From Bermanella sp036960565 (GTDB lineage Bacteria > Pseudomonadota > Gammaproteobacteria > Pseudomonadales > Oceanobacteraceae): a DNA stretch of 64,000 nt. Below the pieces are notes generated by a model that saw nothing but the letters and a program-made list of their open reading frames with translations, searched no databases and was not told where the DNA came from. The position numbers were made by a program, and so were the translations under genes. Within the stretch, counting starts at the first letter, position 1. The number at the start of each line of letters is the position of its first letter. Of the stretch, positions 9,265 through 17,980 are shown in pieces. The stretch covers positions 1-64,000 of the forward strand of contig JBALXQ010000018.1 in NCBI GenBank assembly GCA_036960565.1, read 5' to 3'.

Positions 9265-10005
9265 ATGAGTGATGAAATCGTTTTTGGCATACATGCCGTT
9301 AATAGTTTGCTTAAACGTGCGCCAGAGCGTATTAGCGAAATGTATGTACAAAAAGGCCGAGATGACGAGCGTTTTAGGGCGCTTTTTCAATTAGCCAGTA
9401 GTAATGGTTTGCGTATTCAAGAGGCCAAAAAAGCATTTTTGGATAATCTTGCTGAAGGCGGAAATCACCAAGGGGTGGCGGTTAAATCAAAACAAGCTCA
9501 AGCCAAGAAAGAAAACGAGTTGTATAAACAGTTGGATGGTTTGAGTGAAAATGCATTTTTACTCGTTCTTGATTCCATCACCGACCCTCACAATTTAGGC
9601 GCCTGTTTGCGTAGTGCTGATGCTGCAGGTGTTCATGCGGTGATTGCACCTAAAGATAATGCAGTCGGTCTTACCGCAACAGTAAGTAAAGTTGCCTGTG
9701 GTGCTGCTGAATCGGTTCCTTATTATCAGGTGACCAACCTAGCTCGAACTTTAAAGGAGCTGCAGGGGCGCGGTATCTGGTTGTATGGAACGGCAGGTGA
9801 AGCCAGTGACTCAGTTTTTAATACTGATTTACGTGGTCCTATTGCTATTGTGATGGGGGCAGAAGGCAAGGGGTTGCGCCGCTTAACTCGTGAATCCTGT
9901 GATCATTTAATTAACATTCCCATGGCAGGTGATGTAAGTTCATTAAATGTTTCTGTGGCGGGCGGCATTTGTTTATTTGAAGCAGTACGTCAACGGAGTT
10001 GTTAA
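9265..10005 (+). CDS. rlmB: 23S rRNA (guanosine-2251-2'-O)-methyltransferase
   Basis: SPOUT-class methyltransferase that modifies G2251 in the peptidyl-transferase P loop using S-adenosylmethionine. The 246-aa product has the N-terminal SpoU substrate-binding domain (about residues 1-80) and the knotted catalytic domain, with motif 1 DPHNLGACLRSADAAG, motif 2 IVMGAEGKGLRR and motif 3 IPMAGDVSSLNVSVA. It is co-directional with rnr and probably cotranscribed. A hairpin lies just downstream. In many relatives rpsF-rpsR-rplI-dnaB follow; here they do not. Confidence 0.96.
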   Translation: MSDEIVFGIHAVNSLLKRAPERISEMYVQKGRDDERFRALFQLASSNGLRIQEAKKAFLDNLAEGGNHQGVAVKSKQAQAKKENELYKQLDGLSENAFLLVLDSITDPHNLGACLRSADAAGVHAVIAPKDNAVGLTATVSKVACGAAESVPYYQVTNLARTLKELQGRGIWLYGTAGEASDSVFNTDLRGPIAIVMGAEGKGLRRLTRESCDHLINIPMAGDVSSLNVSVAGGICLFEAVRQRSC

Positions 10006-10023
10006 TTCCAATTTGTTAAATTT

Positions 10024-10050
10024 AAAGGCTGAACTTTCGCTTCAGCCTTT
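10024..10050 (+). terminator. Hairpin after rlmB, probable terminator
   Basis: A perfect 10-bp stem (AAAGGCTGAA / TTCAGCCTTT) around a seven-base loop, 19 bases past the rlmB stop. The following sequence is only moderately T-rich, so termination may be partial. Confidence 0.55.
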
Positions 10051-10111
10051 ATTCTATCTGCTTTTTTAGTATCTGCTACGCTTAATTAAACACTTTCTTT
10101 CAAGAGTTTTC

Positions 10112-11584
10112 ATGGTATTGCAACACCTCTCCTTGCGCTTGGCTCTGTGGATGGTGCTGGTGACCGTTTTGATGCAGTTTGGTCATGCTATCTATCGGTT
10201 ATCCAGTGATATCCCACAAGCAAAGCAAGCTGGCTTACAGGAAATTAATAAAGTGGTAGGCAGCTTGCGCCCGGCTTTGTCTGAAGCTTTGTTTCAATAC
10301 AATGAAAGTGTCTCCGGTGAAGTCTTAAAAACTTTTGATGCTTATCCTGCTGTCTTAGGCGTTTGGCTACTAGATGAAGACGAGGCGCAGGTTCACAGCT
10401 GGATAAGAGAGCCTCCGCTTGTTCATAACCCGTGGCTGACTAAACAATGGGTGTTAACTTATCGCAATAAGGACATCGGTTTTTTACGTATGACGCTGGA
10501 TGATCAAAATATGATTATTCAAGCGAAAGAAAATATCTTGGCACATATTGGCTTCTCAAGCCTAATGGGGGCGGTGACATTATTGCTATTGTATTGGGTG
10601 GTACAGCATCAGGTTGCCAAGCCTATTATTGATCTTGCCAATATAGTAGGAAGTATCAATACAGTAGAATTGACGCAGCAAGACGTGGAGTCCTTGGATA
10701 ATATTAAGGCCAAGGCTGAAGTTGAGACACTTAAGTTTTCTATTAAAGCTATTTTGGAACAGTTTGCACAAAACTTGGCAGACAAAAAAAACACTATGGT
10801 CTTGCTGCAACAATTTAATCAGGATTTAGAAGCGAGAGTACTTACTCGAACAAAAGAATTAAATGTTGAAAAAGAAAAAGCCGAAATTGCCAGTCGTAGT
10901 AAAACGGAATTTATGAATAACGTGACCCATGAGTTACGCACACCTTTAAATAGCATAATGGGTTTTTCAAATATTCTTAAATCGCAGCAAGAAATGCCTG
11001 AAAAATGGCAGCATATGGTAAACCACATTCACGGTTCAGGAACTCAGCTACTAACGTTAATTAGTGACATTATTGATTTTGTAGAATTGGATAGCCGGCA
11101 GCTGAATGTTCAGCTCTTTTCACTTTATGATGTTATTAGTTCCACTGCACATGGTTTTAAAAAAGCAGCTGGGCAAAAAAAATTATCCTTTGAAGTGCTG
11201 GTGGATAATAGTGCCATTATGTATGGAGATCCCAAGCGTTTAGGGGTCGCTTTACGACACTTACTGGATAACGCCGTAAAATTTACCGAGAAAGGCGGAG
11301 TGATCATTGAGTGTCAAATGCTCAGTGATAATCAAATTAATATTTGTGTAAGAGATACTGGTTCAGGAATTAATTTGGCAGATATAAATAATCTTAACCA
11401 GTCCTTCGTTCAGGCAGAGCAGGGCTTAAATAGAAGGAAAGAAGGGGTCGGGTTGGGGTTGGCGATTGTGGAGAGGATATGTGGAAAATGGGGTGGTCAA
11501 TTACACTTTAGTAATCTTGTGCCCCAGGGTACGGAAGTTATTATGCAGCTGCCTAATTTGAAACCCAGCGACAGCGTTATTTAA
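10112..11584 (+). CDS. Membrane sensor histidine kinase (orphan)
   Basis: Two-component sensor of 490 aa. A transmembrane helix at about 8-28, a periplasmic sensor region of about 115 residues, and a second helix at about 145-165 are followed by a coiled coil. The HisKA domain has the phospho-accepting His273 in FMNNVTHELRTPLNS. The HATPase domain carries the N box (HLLDNAVKFTEKGG), G1 (DTGSGIN) and G2 (GVGLGLAIV). There is no attached receiver domain and no response-regulator gene nearby, so the partner is unknown. An AAGAG ribosome site precedes the ATG. The periplasmic region (SGEVLKTFDAYPAVLGVWLLDEDE) resembles the sensor modules of other gammaproteobacterial kinases, but I cannot name a ligand. 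Confidence 0.88.
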   Translation: MVLQHLSLRLALWMVLVTVLMQFGHAIYRLSSDIPQAKQAGLQEINKVVGSLRPALSEALFQYNESVSGEVLKTFDAYPAVLGVWLLDEDEAQVHSWIREPPLVHNPWLTKQWVLTYRNKDIGFLRMTLDDQNMIIQAKENILAHIGFSSLMGAVTLLLLYWVVQHQVAKPIIDLANIVGSINTVELTQQDVESLDNIKAKAEVETLKFSIKAILEQFAQNLADKKNTMVLLQQFNQDLEARVLTRTKELNVEKEKAEIASRSKTEFMNNVTHELRTPLNSIMGFSNILKSQQEMPEKWQHMVNHIHGSGTQLLTLISDIIDFVELDSRQLNVQLFSLYDVISSTAHGFKKAAGQKKLSFEVLVDNSAIMYGDPKRLGVALRHLLDNAVKFTEKGGVIIECQMLSDNQINICVRDTGSGINLADINNLNQSFVQAEQGLNRRKEGVGLGLAIVERICGKWGGQLHFSNLVPQGTEVIMQLPNLKPSDSVI

Positions 11585-11607
11585 ATCACCTTTGGTGCTG
11601 ACGCAAT

Positions 11608-12282
11608 TTATAAGTCTAGTTGCTGGCGTAACTTCTTTAACATCTTTTTATTATCTTTAACGCTCATGGTAATACCGACCTCTTTAGGCAGAGCCGTAAG
11701 TACAGGCAAGTCCAGATTTTCCCCTTTTATTACCCTTTCACACAGTATTTCATAATTGTATTTAAACAGGGGAAATGCTTTTTTCTCAACTGAATTTGCT
11801 AGGAAAAACCAGTCTGTGGCTAAGCCTGCGTAATAAACTGCAATATGGCTCCATGGAAATTCTTTTTTAGGTTGCGGTGCCCGACAAGCTTCTATATAAG
11901 CCCGGTGGGCGTCTGGCAATCCATATAGGTTAAATGCTTTATCACAGTATTCTTTGAATTTAGCTAGCGAGGGTAAAAATGTCTCGTTGGCTGCAATGTC
12001 ATTGGCCACTGCCATTAGCAAATTAGTAGGGTAGCTATTAAGGTGATTTGCCCAGAGTCGTTTGGCTATATTTGATCGGTCTGTGTTTGGGTATGCAGCA
12101 TTAAATTGATTGCCGTAGTTAGCCCCTAACAATAGAAAGATACCATTGATGGCTTCAATGGTTTCTTTTTTAAGGGTAACTTCAGCTTTAGGTTGCCCAG
12201 CTTGAGTCAGTAAGTTGCTCTTCGATACTGGTATTTGCTGCGTAATCTCGTTGAGTAGTTGCTGCGCTTGTACCTTGTCCAT
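11608..12282 (-). CDS. Lambda P-like replication protein (putative helicase loader)
   Basis: Matches phage lambda replication protein P in several places: AINGIF near residue 45 (IINGVF in P), FLPSLAKFKEYC (FLPSPGQFVAWC in P), an AVYYAGL segment like AHYWLV, and a closing VIKGEN...LP like INRGE...LP. Lambda P binds the replicative helicase DnaB and delivers it to DNA. The 224-aa length is close to that of P (233). The gene starts inside the end of the DnaT-like gene, a 95-base overlap, so the two are translationally linked. There are no other phage genes near it, which suggests a domesticated chromosomal gene. Function is inferred from similarity; it could instead act only at a cryptic element. 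Confidence 0.75.
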   Translation of the reverse strand: MDKVQAQQLLNEITQQIPVSKSNLLTQAGQPKAEVTLKKETIEAINGIFLLLGANYGNQFNAAYPNTDRSNIAKRLWANHLNSYPTNLLMAVANDIAANETFLPSLAKFKEYCDKAFNLYGLPDAHRAYIEACRAPQPKKEFPWSHIAVYYAGLATDWFFLANSVEKKAFPLFKYNYEILCERVIKGENLDLPVLTALPKEVGITMSVKDNKKMLKKLRQQLDL

Positions 12283-13282
12283 TTAAGCGTTTACTCCAAA
12301 GGTGCTTACTATGTTGCAAAAATTTACTGTTCCAAGAGGTGTGCAGCTGGCGGCTGTCTCGCCAGTATAATACAAATTCTTGAACCAAGCTTTGAGCAAA
12401 AGATTTATCAATGCTGGCCATTTGTAATATGTCGTATACATCTTCAGCTGGCTGCCAACCCTCTTGCATAGGGGTAGGCTCGGTGGGGTGAGCTAAACTG
12501 GAGCTGTACCTTGCCCATTGCCTGCGAACCCAAGCAACAAATTTGGTATTCCAAGTATTGTGTGCCACACCTTTTTCCATCCAGTACAATATGAATTCAC
12601 TCACACAATCTTGAATAAAGTTTTGATCCACTCCCGCTTTTACCAATATCTCCATTGTGGCAGCTTCTGGCTGCCAAGTTTGATCCATGTTTTGCCTGCG
12701 TGAAGCATCTCCCTGGAATACAACCGGATGACTTTGATCATCTTTATTACGTTTGTTCACCCAGCGAATAAACATGGTCGACCAGCTAGCAGCCAAAGTT
12801 CCCTGACTCTGATGATGATAAACAAAGTCTTGCAGCTGCATCTTGGCATAGCGCTTGGTAATGCCGAGGGTTTCGTCTATATAACGCATGGTTTCGTGAT
12901 CGGGTTGCCAATTGGAGGCAATGGCGCTTTTGTGCTGTTGCTGGCTTTCTTTGTAGGCTTGCTGCGTTTTGCTTTGTCGAGCGCTGGCAGGTGCCTTAGC
13001 TTCAAAGCTAAAAAAGAGTTGCTCGCTTTGCCCAAAAGGCGGGCTGTTAAAATGCACAATGCCTTTATCGGTTAAGCTTTTTAATATGCGCTTAATTTCG
13101 TTGTCGTCCCAAAAGGGCAGCCATTTACGCAAGGCCAGTTTGTTTATGGCCTGCCAATCGACATCATGAGGTTGACCCCCATCACTTAAGGCTTGCAACA
13201 TAATGGCGTCTTCTAGCCCAATGGTGGCAGCCAAATTAGGTGAAATCACCAACATGCGCTCTGGAATTAAACTGTGACCCAT
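12188..13282 (-). CDS. DnaT-like primosomal protein with three DnaT domains
   Basis: The 364-aa product has an N-terminal winged-helix-like region (LIPERMLVISPNLAATIGLE, residues 5-95) typical of phage and Pseudomonas-type replisome organisers. Three tandem copies of the DnaT ssDNA-binding module follow at about residues 124-178, 203-257 and 276-330. Each copy opens with a WQP triplet and ends with an SW or TW followed by a basic Trp-rich helix. DnaT acts in primosome assembly, helping load DnaB. Three copies is unusual; E. coli DnaT has one. The last 30 residues are low-complexity and overlap the lambda P-like gene in another frame. It is divergent from alr. Confidence 0.8.
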   Translation of the reverse strand: MGHSLIPERMLVISPNLAATIGLEDAIMLQALSDGGQPHDVDWQAINKLALRKWLPFWDDNEIKRILKSLTDKGIVHFNSPPFGQSEQLFFSFEAKAPASARQSKTQQAYKESQQQHKSAIASNWQPDHETMRYIDETLGITKRYAKMQLQDFVYHHQSQGTLAASWSTMFIRWVNKRNKDDQSHPVVFQGDASRRQNMDQTWQPEAATMEILVKAGVDQNFIQDCVSEFILYWMEKGVAHNTWNTKFVAWVRRQWARYSSSLAHPTEPTPMQEGWQPAEDVYDILQMASIDKSFAQSLVQEFVLYWRDSRQLHTSWNSKFLQHSKHLWSKRLNGQGTSAATTQRDYAANTSIEEQLTDSSWAT

Positions 13283-13627
13283 AATGGTATGTATTCAACT
13301 AAAAAATAGTACAATGACGTCTGCGAAGGGCAGGGTTTACGCAGCCTTTAGGCTAATGTTCGTGCAATACGAGTTCGACTCGGCTCTAAGATACAGTTAG
13401 CTATACTTTACACAATAGAGTCGTAACGGCGAACATATTTACTTTACAGAATGGATTCTGCCGGGCGACAGCCCATTTATAAAAGATCTGCCAGTATAAA
13501 GCATATTTGCCTTTTCGGCAGTATTGCTGATACAAGTGCAGCACTTTAAAACTCAATTTGGATCTACTGAGGGCGCAGTTACTGGGCTCGTAGAAGATGA
13601 TTCATTCTAAACTATTTGGCAGGCAGT
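13283..13627 (+). other. Intergenic region between the DnaT-like gene and alr
   Basis: 345 bases without a convincing gene. It must hold the divergent promoters for the DnaT-like gene and alr. On the minus strand a TTGTAC near 13310 may be a -35 for the former. I see no strong -10/-35 pair, terminator or tRNA fold. Confidence 0.4.
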
Positions 13628-14698
13628 ATGGCAAGGGCTACCCAGGCAATAATCGATTTACACGCCCTACGTGAAAATTATCAGTTGGCAAAACAAGGTG
13701 CACCAGACAGCCGGGCTTACGCGGTGATTAAAGCCAATGCTTATGGTCATGGCATGCTAACTGTGGCTAATGCGTTGAGTTCACTGGCAGATGGTTTTGC
13801 TGTGGCCTGTGTTGATGAAGCATTAAAGCTTCGCCAGGCGGGCATATTGTTGCCTATATTGGTTTTGGAAGGGGCAATGGATAGGCATGAATGCCAAGCG
13901 GCCTTGGATCTGGATTTAGAGCTATCTTTGCACCATGAACAGCAGGTTCAGTGGTTACAACAAGCACAGGGATCCGTGAAGGTTTGGGTTAAAGTTGATA
14001 CGGGTATGCACAGGCTGGGTTTTGCTGTTCAAGATGTGCCGGCAGTGATTAGTGATTTACGCGCTTGTGCCAATGTCTCGCAAATTCAGCTCATGAGCCA
14101 CTTTGCTTGTGCCGATGAAGTGGGTAATACATTTAATCAATATCAGCTGGATCAAATGGAAACACTCTCTCCGATGAAATTGCCTTGGAGTATGAGCAAT
14201 AGTGCGGCCTTGCTGACTCAACCTCAAAGCCATGGGGAGCTAGTTCGCCCTGGTATTATGTTATATGGGGCCAGTCCTATAGTGGGGACTACCGGGCACG
14301 ATTTTAACTTACAGGCAGTCATGACTCTGCAAAGTGAAGTGATTGCCCTGCATTCTATAAAAGCGGGAGAAAGTGTGGGTTATGGTCAAACCTTCACGGC
14401 CACAAAAGATACGCAGATAGCAGTACTGGCCATAGGTTATGGTGATGGCTATCCTAGGTCGGCTAAAGCGGGCACACCAGTGTTAATTCGTGGTCGGCAG
14501 TGGCCCTTGGTGGGACGAGTATCCATGGATATGATGACAGTAGATGTAACCAATTCCGATGTGCAATTAGGTGATAAGGCCACCTTATGGGGAACTGGTT
14601 TAAGTGCCGATGAAGTAGCTCATCATTGCAATACCCTTTCATACGAACTGTTTTGCCGCTTAACTGGGCGTGTTAAATTTCAATATCTAGGTAGCTAG
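13628..14698 (+). CDS. alr: Alanine racemase
   Basis: PLP enzyme interconverting L- and D-alanine for peptidoglycan. With the ATG at 13628 the product is 356 aa and begins MARATQAIIDLHALRENY, matching the family; an in-frame TTG at 13616 would add four residues and is less likely. Lys35 in AVIKANAYGHG is the PLP Schiff-base lysine. The C-terminal barrel domain carries the catalytic Tyr (ESVGYGQTF) and the substrate motif GRVSMDMMTVDVT. In related genomes alr follows dnaB; here it follows the helicase-loader pair on the opposite strand. Confidence 0.95.
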   Translation: MARATQAIIDLHALRENYQLAKQGAPDSRAYAVIKANAYGHGMLTVANALSSLADGFAVACVDEALKLRQAGILLPILVLEGAMDRHECQAALDLDLELSLHHEQQVQWLQQAQGSVKVWVKVDTGMHRLGFAVQDVPAVISDLRACANVSQIQLMSHFACADEVGNTFNQYQLDQMETLSPMKLPWSMSNSAALLTQPQSHGELVRPGIMLYGASPIVGTTGHDFNLQAVMTLQSEVIALHSIKAGESVGYGQTFTATKDTQIAVLAIGYGDGYPRSAKAGTPVLIRGRQWPLVGRVSMDMMTVDVTNSDVQLGDKATLWGTGLSADEVAHHCNTLSYELFCRLTGRVKFQYLGS

Positions 14699-14848
14699 TT
14701 CAGCTTATTTTGCACCATGCCTAAGCCCCTGTTTTTAAAGCGCATTAATAGGGGGCGAATCCATAAAAGTTAGTCAATAAACTCTAATTGAGAGGCTAAA
14801 TCCCCCTTTATATATTCACTATTAGTCCTAGTTATGGGGAAAACTGGG

Positions 14849-14956
14849 TATAATCTGCGCCCCAGATTTTTGGCTTGGCGTCACAAAGCGCCAGTCGAGC
14901 GCCCTACTAAACGGTCTTAACAAAAGACTATGAGTAGACCTAATTAACAGGTCTAC
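14849..14956 (+). promoter_or_regulatory. Putative mqo promoter and structured leader
   Basis: A TATAAT box lies at 14849-14854, without a good -35. Between it and mqo are two short hairpins, GTCTT/AAGAC near 14914 and a perfect 8-bp stem GTAGACCT/AGGTCTAC at 14934-14956. A structured 5' leader is suggested; no known riboswitch class is recognised. The rest of the 302-base gap after alr has no gene. Confidence 0.35.
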
Positions 14957-15000
14957 AGGTAGCGGGCCTGTTTTCATTTAATTCGAAGAGTGTGAAAACC

Positions 15001-16488
15001 ATGACTGTAAAAACTGTAGATGTTTTACTGGTAGGTGCAGGTGCCATGAGCAGCACCCTAGCCATGATCCTGAAGCAATTGGACCCCTCCCTTAAGGTTT
15101 GTGTGGTTGAGCGTTTAAAAAGCGTTGCCAAAGAAAGCACCGATGGCTGGAACAATGCCGGCACCGGTCACGCCGCTTATTGTGAATTGAATTACACCCC
15201 TGAAAGCGAACAAGGAGATGTGGATATCTCTAAAGCGCTATCTATCAATGCTTCTTTTGAGCTTTCATTACAGTTCTGGACACACCTGGTTAAGAATAAG
15301 GTCTTGCCTACTCCTTCTGAGTTTGTGAATCGCACACCTCACCGCAGCTTTGTATGGGGTGAGAAGAACGTTGCTTTTTTACGTAAACGTTTTGAGCTAA
15401 TGAGTGCCCACCACCTTTTTAAAGGCATGGAATACAGCGAAGATCATGAAGTGCTAAACCAGTGGATGCCATTGGTGATGAAGGGGCGTGATAAGAAGCA
15501 GCCGGTTGCTGCTACTAATATGTCTCGTGGTGCCGATGTGGATTTTGGTTCTTTAGCGCGCTACATGATTTCCAACTTGGAAACTCAGGAAAATTTTGAG
15601 CTACTACTGAATCACAATGTTGAAGATTTGAAGCGCAGCAGCACAGGCGGCTGGTCGGTTTTAGTGGAAGATCGAGATTCTAAGAAAACCAGTCGTATTC
15701 AAGCCGGATTTGTATTTTTGGGTGCCGGCGGCGGCGCTTTACCCTTGTTGCAAAAGTCTAAGATCCCTGAAAGTAAGGGTTATGGCGGTTTCCCTGTAAG
15801 TGGCCAGTGGTTGGTATGTGAAGATACTGAAATTGCCGATCAACATCACGCCAAGGTATATGGTAAAGCCGCTATTGGTGCACCACCTATGTCGGTGCCT
15901 CATTTGGATACGCGAGTGATCAACGGTAAAAAAGCGTTATTGTTTGGCCCTTTTGCTGGATTCACCACCAAGTTCTTAAAGCAGGGTTCCAAGATGGACT
16001 TACCTTCATCAATAAAGGGCAACAACCTTAAGCCTATGATGTCGGTAGGCATGAACAATATGGACTTAACTCGTTATCTTATTAGTGAAGTATTCCAGTC
16101 GGATCGTTCACGCATGAACTCTTTACGTGAATATTTCCCAGAGGCGAAAGATGCAAACTGGTCGCTGGCGGATGCCGGTCAGCGTGTGCAAATTATTAAG
16201 AAAGATAAAGCGGGTAAAGGCACATTGGAATTTGGTACAGAAATTGTGGCTTCCGAAGATGGCACTATCGCTTCTTTGTTGGGGGCATCACCAGGCGCCT
16301 CCACTGCGGTACAAGCTATGTTAGATGTGATCGAGAAGTGCTTTAGTGATCGCTTGGATAACGCGGGCTGGAGAGAGAAATTAAAAACCATGATTCCATC
16401 CTACGGAGAGTCATTGGTTGAAGACGCAGCCTTACTAAATACGGTACGTGAGGAAACTTTAAGTACTTTGAACCTAAAAGTATCTTAA
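15001..16488 (+). CDS. mqo: Malate:quinone oxidoreductase
   Basis: Peripheral membrane FAD enzyme oxidising L-malate to oxaloacetate and passing electrons to quinone, a TCA-cycle step that bypasses NAD-dependent malate dehydrogenase. The 495-aa product opens with the dinucleotide-binding fold VDVLLVGAGAMSSTLA and the family motif GWNNAGTGHAAYCELNYTP. Near the C-terminus is SLLGASPGASTAV, which helps close the FAD site. I use the ATG at 15001 rather than the GTG at 14992, because MTVKTVDVLLVG is the usual N-terminus. Stand-alone gene with its own leader and terminator. Confidence 0.95.
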   Translation: MTVKTVDVLLVGAGAMSSTLAMILKQLDPSLKVCVVERLKSVAKESTDGWNNAGTGHAAYCELNYTPESEQGDVDISKALSINASFELSLQFWTHLVKNKVLPTPSEFVNRTPHRSFVWGEKNVAFLRKRFELMSAHHLFKGMEYSEDHEVLNQWMPLVMKGRDKKQPVAATNMSRGADVDFGSLARYMISNLETQENFELLLNHNVEDLKRSSTGGWSVLVEDRDSKKTSRIQAGFVFLGAGGGALPLLQKSKIPESKGYGGFPVSGQWLVCEDTEIADQHHAKVYGKAAIGAPPMSVPHLDTRVINGKKALLFGPFAGFTTKFLKQGSKMDLPSSIKGNNLKPMMSVGMNNMDLTRYLISEVFQSDRSRMNSLREYFPEAKDANWSLADAGQRVQIIKKDKAGKGTLEFGTEIVASEDGTIASLLGASPGASTAVQAMLDVIEKCFSDRLDNAGWREKLKTMIPSYGESLVEDAALLNTVREETLSTLNLKVS

Positions 16489-16504
16489 GCTAGTATGTTT
16501 CTGT

Positions 16505-16539
16505 ACCTCTGTGCCAATTAAATGTGGCGCAGAGGTTTT
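16505..16539 (+). terminator. mqo terminator
   Basis: A 12-bp stem with one mismatch (ACCTCTGTGCCA / TGGCGCAGAGGT) followed by TTTC, 16 bases after the mqo stop. Confidence 0.7.
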
Positions 16540-16731
16540 CTCCTGCATTTTTCCATTTATCCCCTCCAAGAAATACTTTGTTGCAAAATGTGCTTCTAGT
16601 CACAATAATTAAATTGGGTACAATGTCGCACACTCTGAGCTAGCCAACTGCGTTTTATCTTTGTGAGGTCCAAAAACTCATAAATCTGACCACTTTGCTT
16701 AGTTCATATCTAAATGGACACGGATAAACGA

Positions 16732-17352
16732 ATGCCTCGAATACTCTTACTATTTATCTTGCTCGCTTTGGGGAGTCCCATGTGGGCAGCCGAAGGTGAT
16801 AGCCTTGAAAAAGATCCAGGTGAAACCTGGGGGTGGCGTACAGCCATGATCACCAGCTTAATGCTAACGCTAGCCACTAACCCGCTTGATGCAGATGAGT
16901 TTAGCGTGACCACTATGAGTGCTCCTGATGTCGCGGGCATCAAGACTGGCTTTCGATGGTTTCCAGAAAAGTCCCTTGGGACCGTTGCGGGTTTGCCTCT
17001 GACTCATTATTACCAGTTTGCGTATAGTTATTGGCAAGACTTGGATGTAGACGGACAAGAAGGGGTGAATAACGTTTTGGAATTTAGCCCTGTATTTCGT
17101 TTTAATTGGGGAAATAAAGACTGGTTAAGTTATATGGAAACGTCAGTGGGGGTATCTGTATTTTCTCGAACTGAACTAGCTGGGCGTCAGTTTAGTACTA
17201 ACTTTCAGTTTGCTAACTCGCTGGCTTTTGGGGGTTACTTTACGAATGATACAAGCTGGTCATTGCAACTGCAGCACTATTCAAATAACAGCATAAAACT
17301 GCCTAACAATGGTATAAACTTTTACAACTTTGTCATTGCCCATCGTTATTAA
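16732..17352 (+). CDS. PagL-like outer-membrane lipid A 3-O-deacylase
   Basis: Signal peptide (MPRILLLFILLALGSPMWA) followed by an eight-stranded beta-barrel pattern of alternating aromatic residues. The C-terminal HYSNNSIKLPNNGIN matches the PagL active-site segment, with catalytic His and Ser at about residues 182 and 184. PagL removes the 3-O acyl chain of lipid A from the outer membrane. The third catalytic residue of Pseudomonas PagL, a Glu 14 residues after the His, is Asn here, so activity may be reduced or differently organised. I prefer the ATG at 16732, directly before the signal peptide, over 16714. Single gene. Family assignment is good, activity uncertain. Confidence 0.75.
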   Translation: MPRILLLFILLALGSPMWAAEGDSLEKDPGETWGWRTAMITSLMLTLATNPLDADEFSVTTMSAPDVAGIKTGFRWFPEKSLGTVAGLPLTHYYQFAYSYWQDLDVDGQEGVNNVLEFSPVFRFNWGNKDWLSYMETSVGVSVFSRTELAGRQFSTNFQFANSLAFGGYFTNDTSWSLQLQHYSNNSIKLPNNGINFYNFVIAHRY

Positions 17353-17502
17353 CTTCTTGTCTGGCCTTTCAATGAATATGTTGGGCCTTACATTTTATCC
17401 TTTCTCTTGTTGATAGTTTATTAGTTTTATCCGCCTTCCTAATTACGTTTTCCTCGGTACAGTTAATTAGTTATATTAATGGGGTAACTCGTTGGGAATA
17501 GG

Positions 17503-17772
17503 TTAACTATTTGCCCTATGTTTTTCTATATACATAATGGCATCTTTTACCGCCAACATAACTCTGCGATCAATTTCTTCATGTTCATGGCCCGACATAT
17601 AAAAAGCGATGTCGACTTCATGGCGAAAGTAACGGGTGGGAAGGTTGTTTAAAGCAATACAGGCCAGGTCGATCATTTGCTCTTCGGTATAGCCCTTAGG
17701 TCTGGCAACATCATTGATGCACATAACCACTTTATGCTCGTAATAATTTTGTATTTGATCGCTAATATTCAT
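17503..17772 (-). CDS. ComFB-family protein
   Basis: Small protein of 89 aa of the late-competence ComFB family. The family pattern is visible: an N-terminal helix (QIQNYYEHKVVMCINDVARP), then YTEEQMIDLACIALNNLPTRY, and the end region RRVMLAVKDAIMYIEKH. Members in cyanobacteria and other bacteria have been reported as cyclic-di-GMP receptors, and the name reflects a Bacillus competence operon rather than a proven role here. It is monocistronic, divergent from the TraR/DksA-type gene. No enzyme motif is present. Confidence 0.75.
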   Translation of the reverse strand: MNISDQIQNYYEHKVVMCINDVARPKGYTEEQMIDLACIALNNLPTRYFRHEVDIAFYMSGHEHEEIDRRVMLAVKDAIMYIEKHRANS

Positions 17773-17980
17773 GCCAGCCCCTCTCTTTCCTGATTAGTAT
17801 AGACCAAGACGCCTGATAAACACGTGGATCTTAGCCAGGTACCTATGTCGTATTATTTCAACGCAAACATCCAGACAAACCATGCCAGAGGGCTAATTAA
17901 TACTATTAGGGTTAGTCGTGACACATGTCAAAATTTAATGTGGTAATGGCGCTACTCTTAAATATTTATAGGAGTGCATT

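Noticed and set aside
13283..13627. tRNA or small RNA in the gap before alr.
   Set aside because: No cloverleaf or strong hairpin with a T tract could be built from the sequence.
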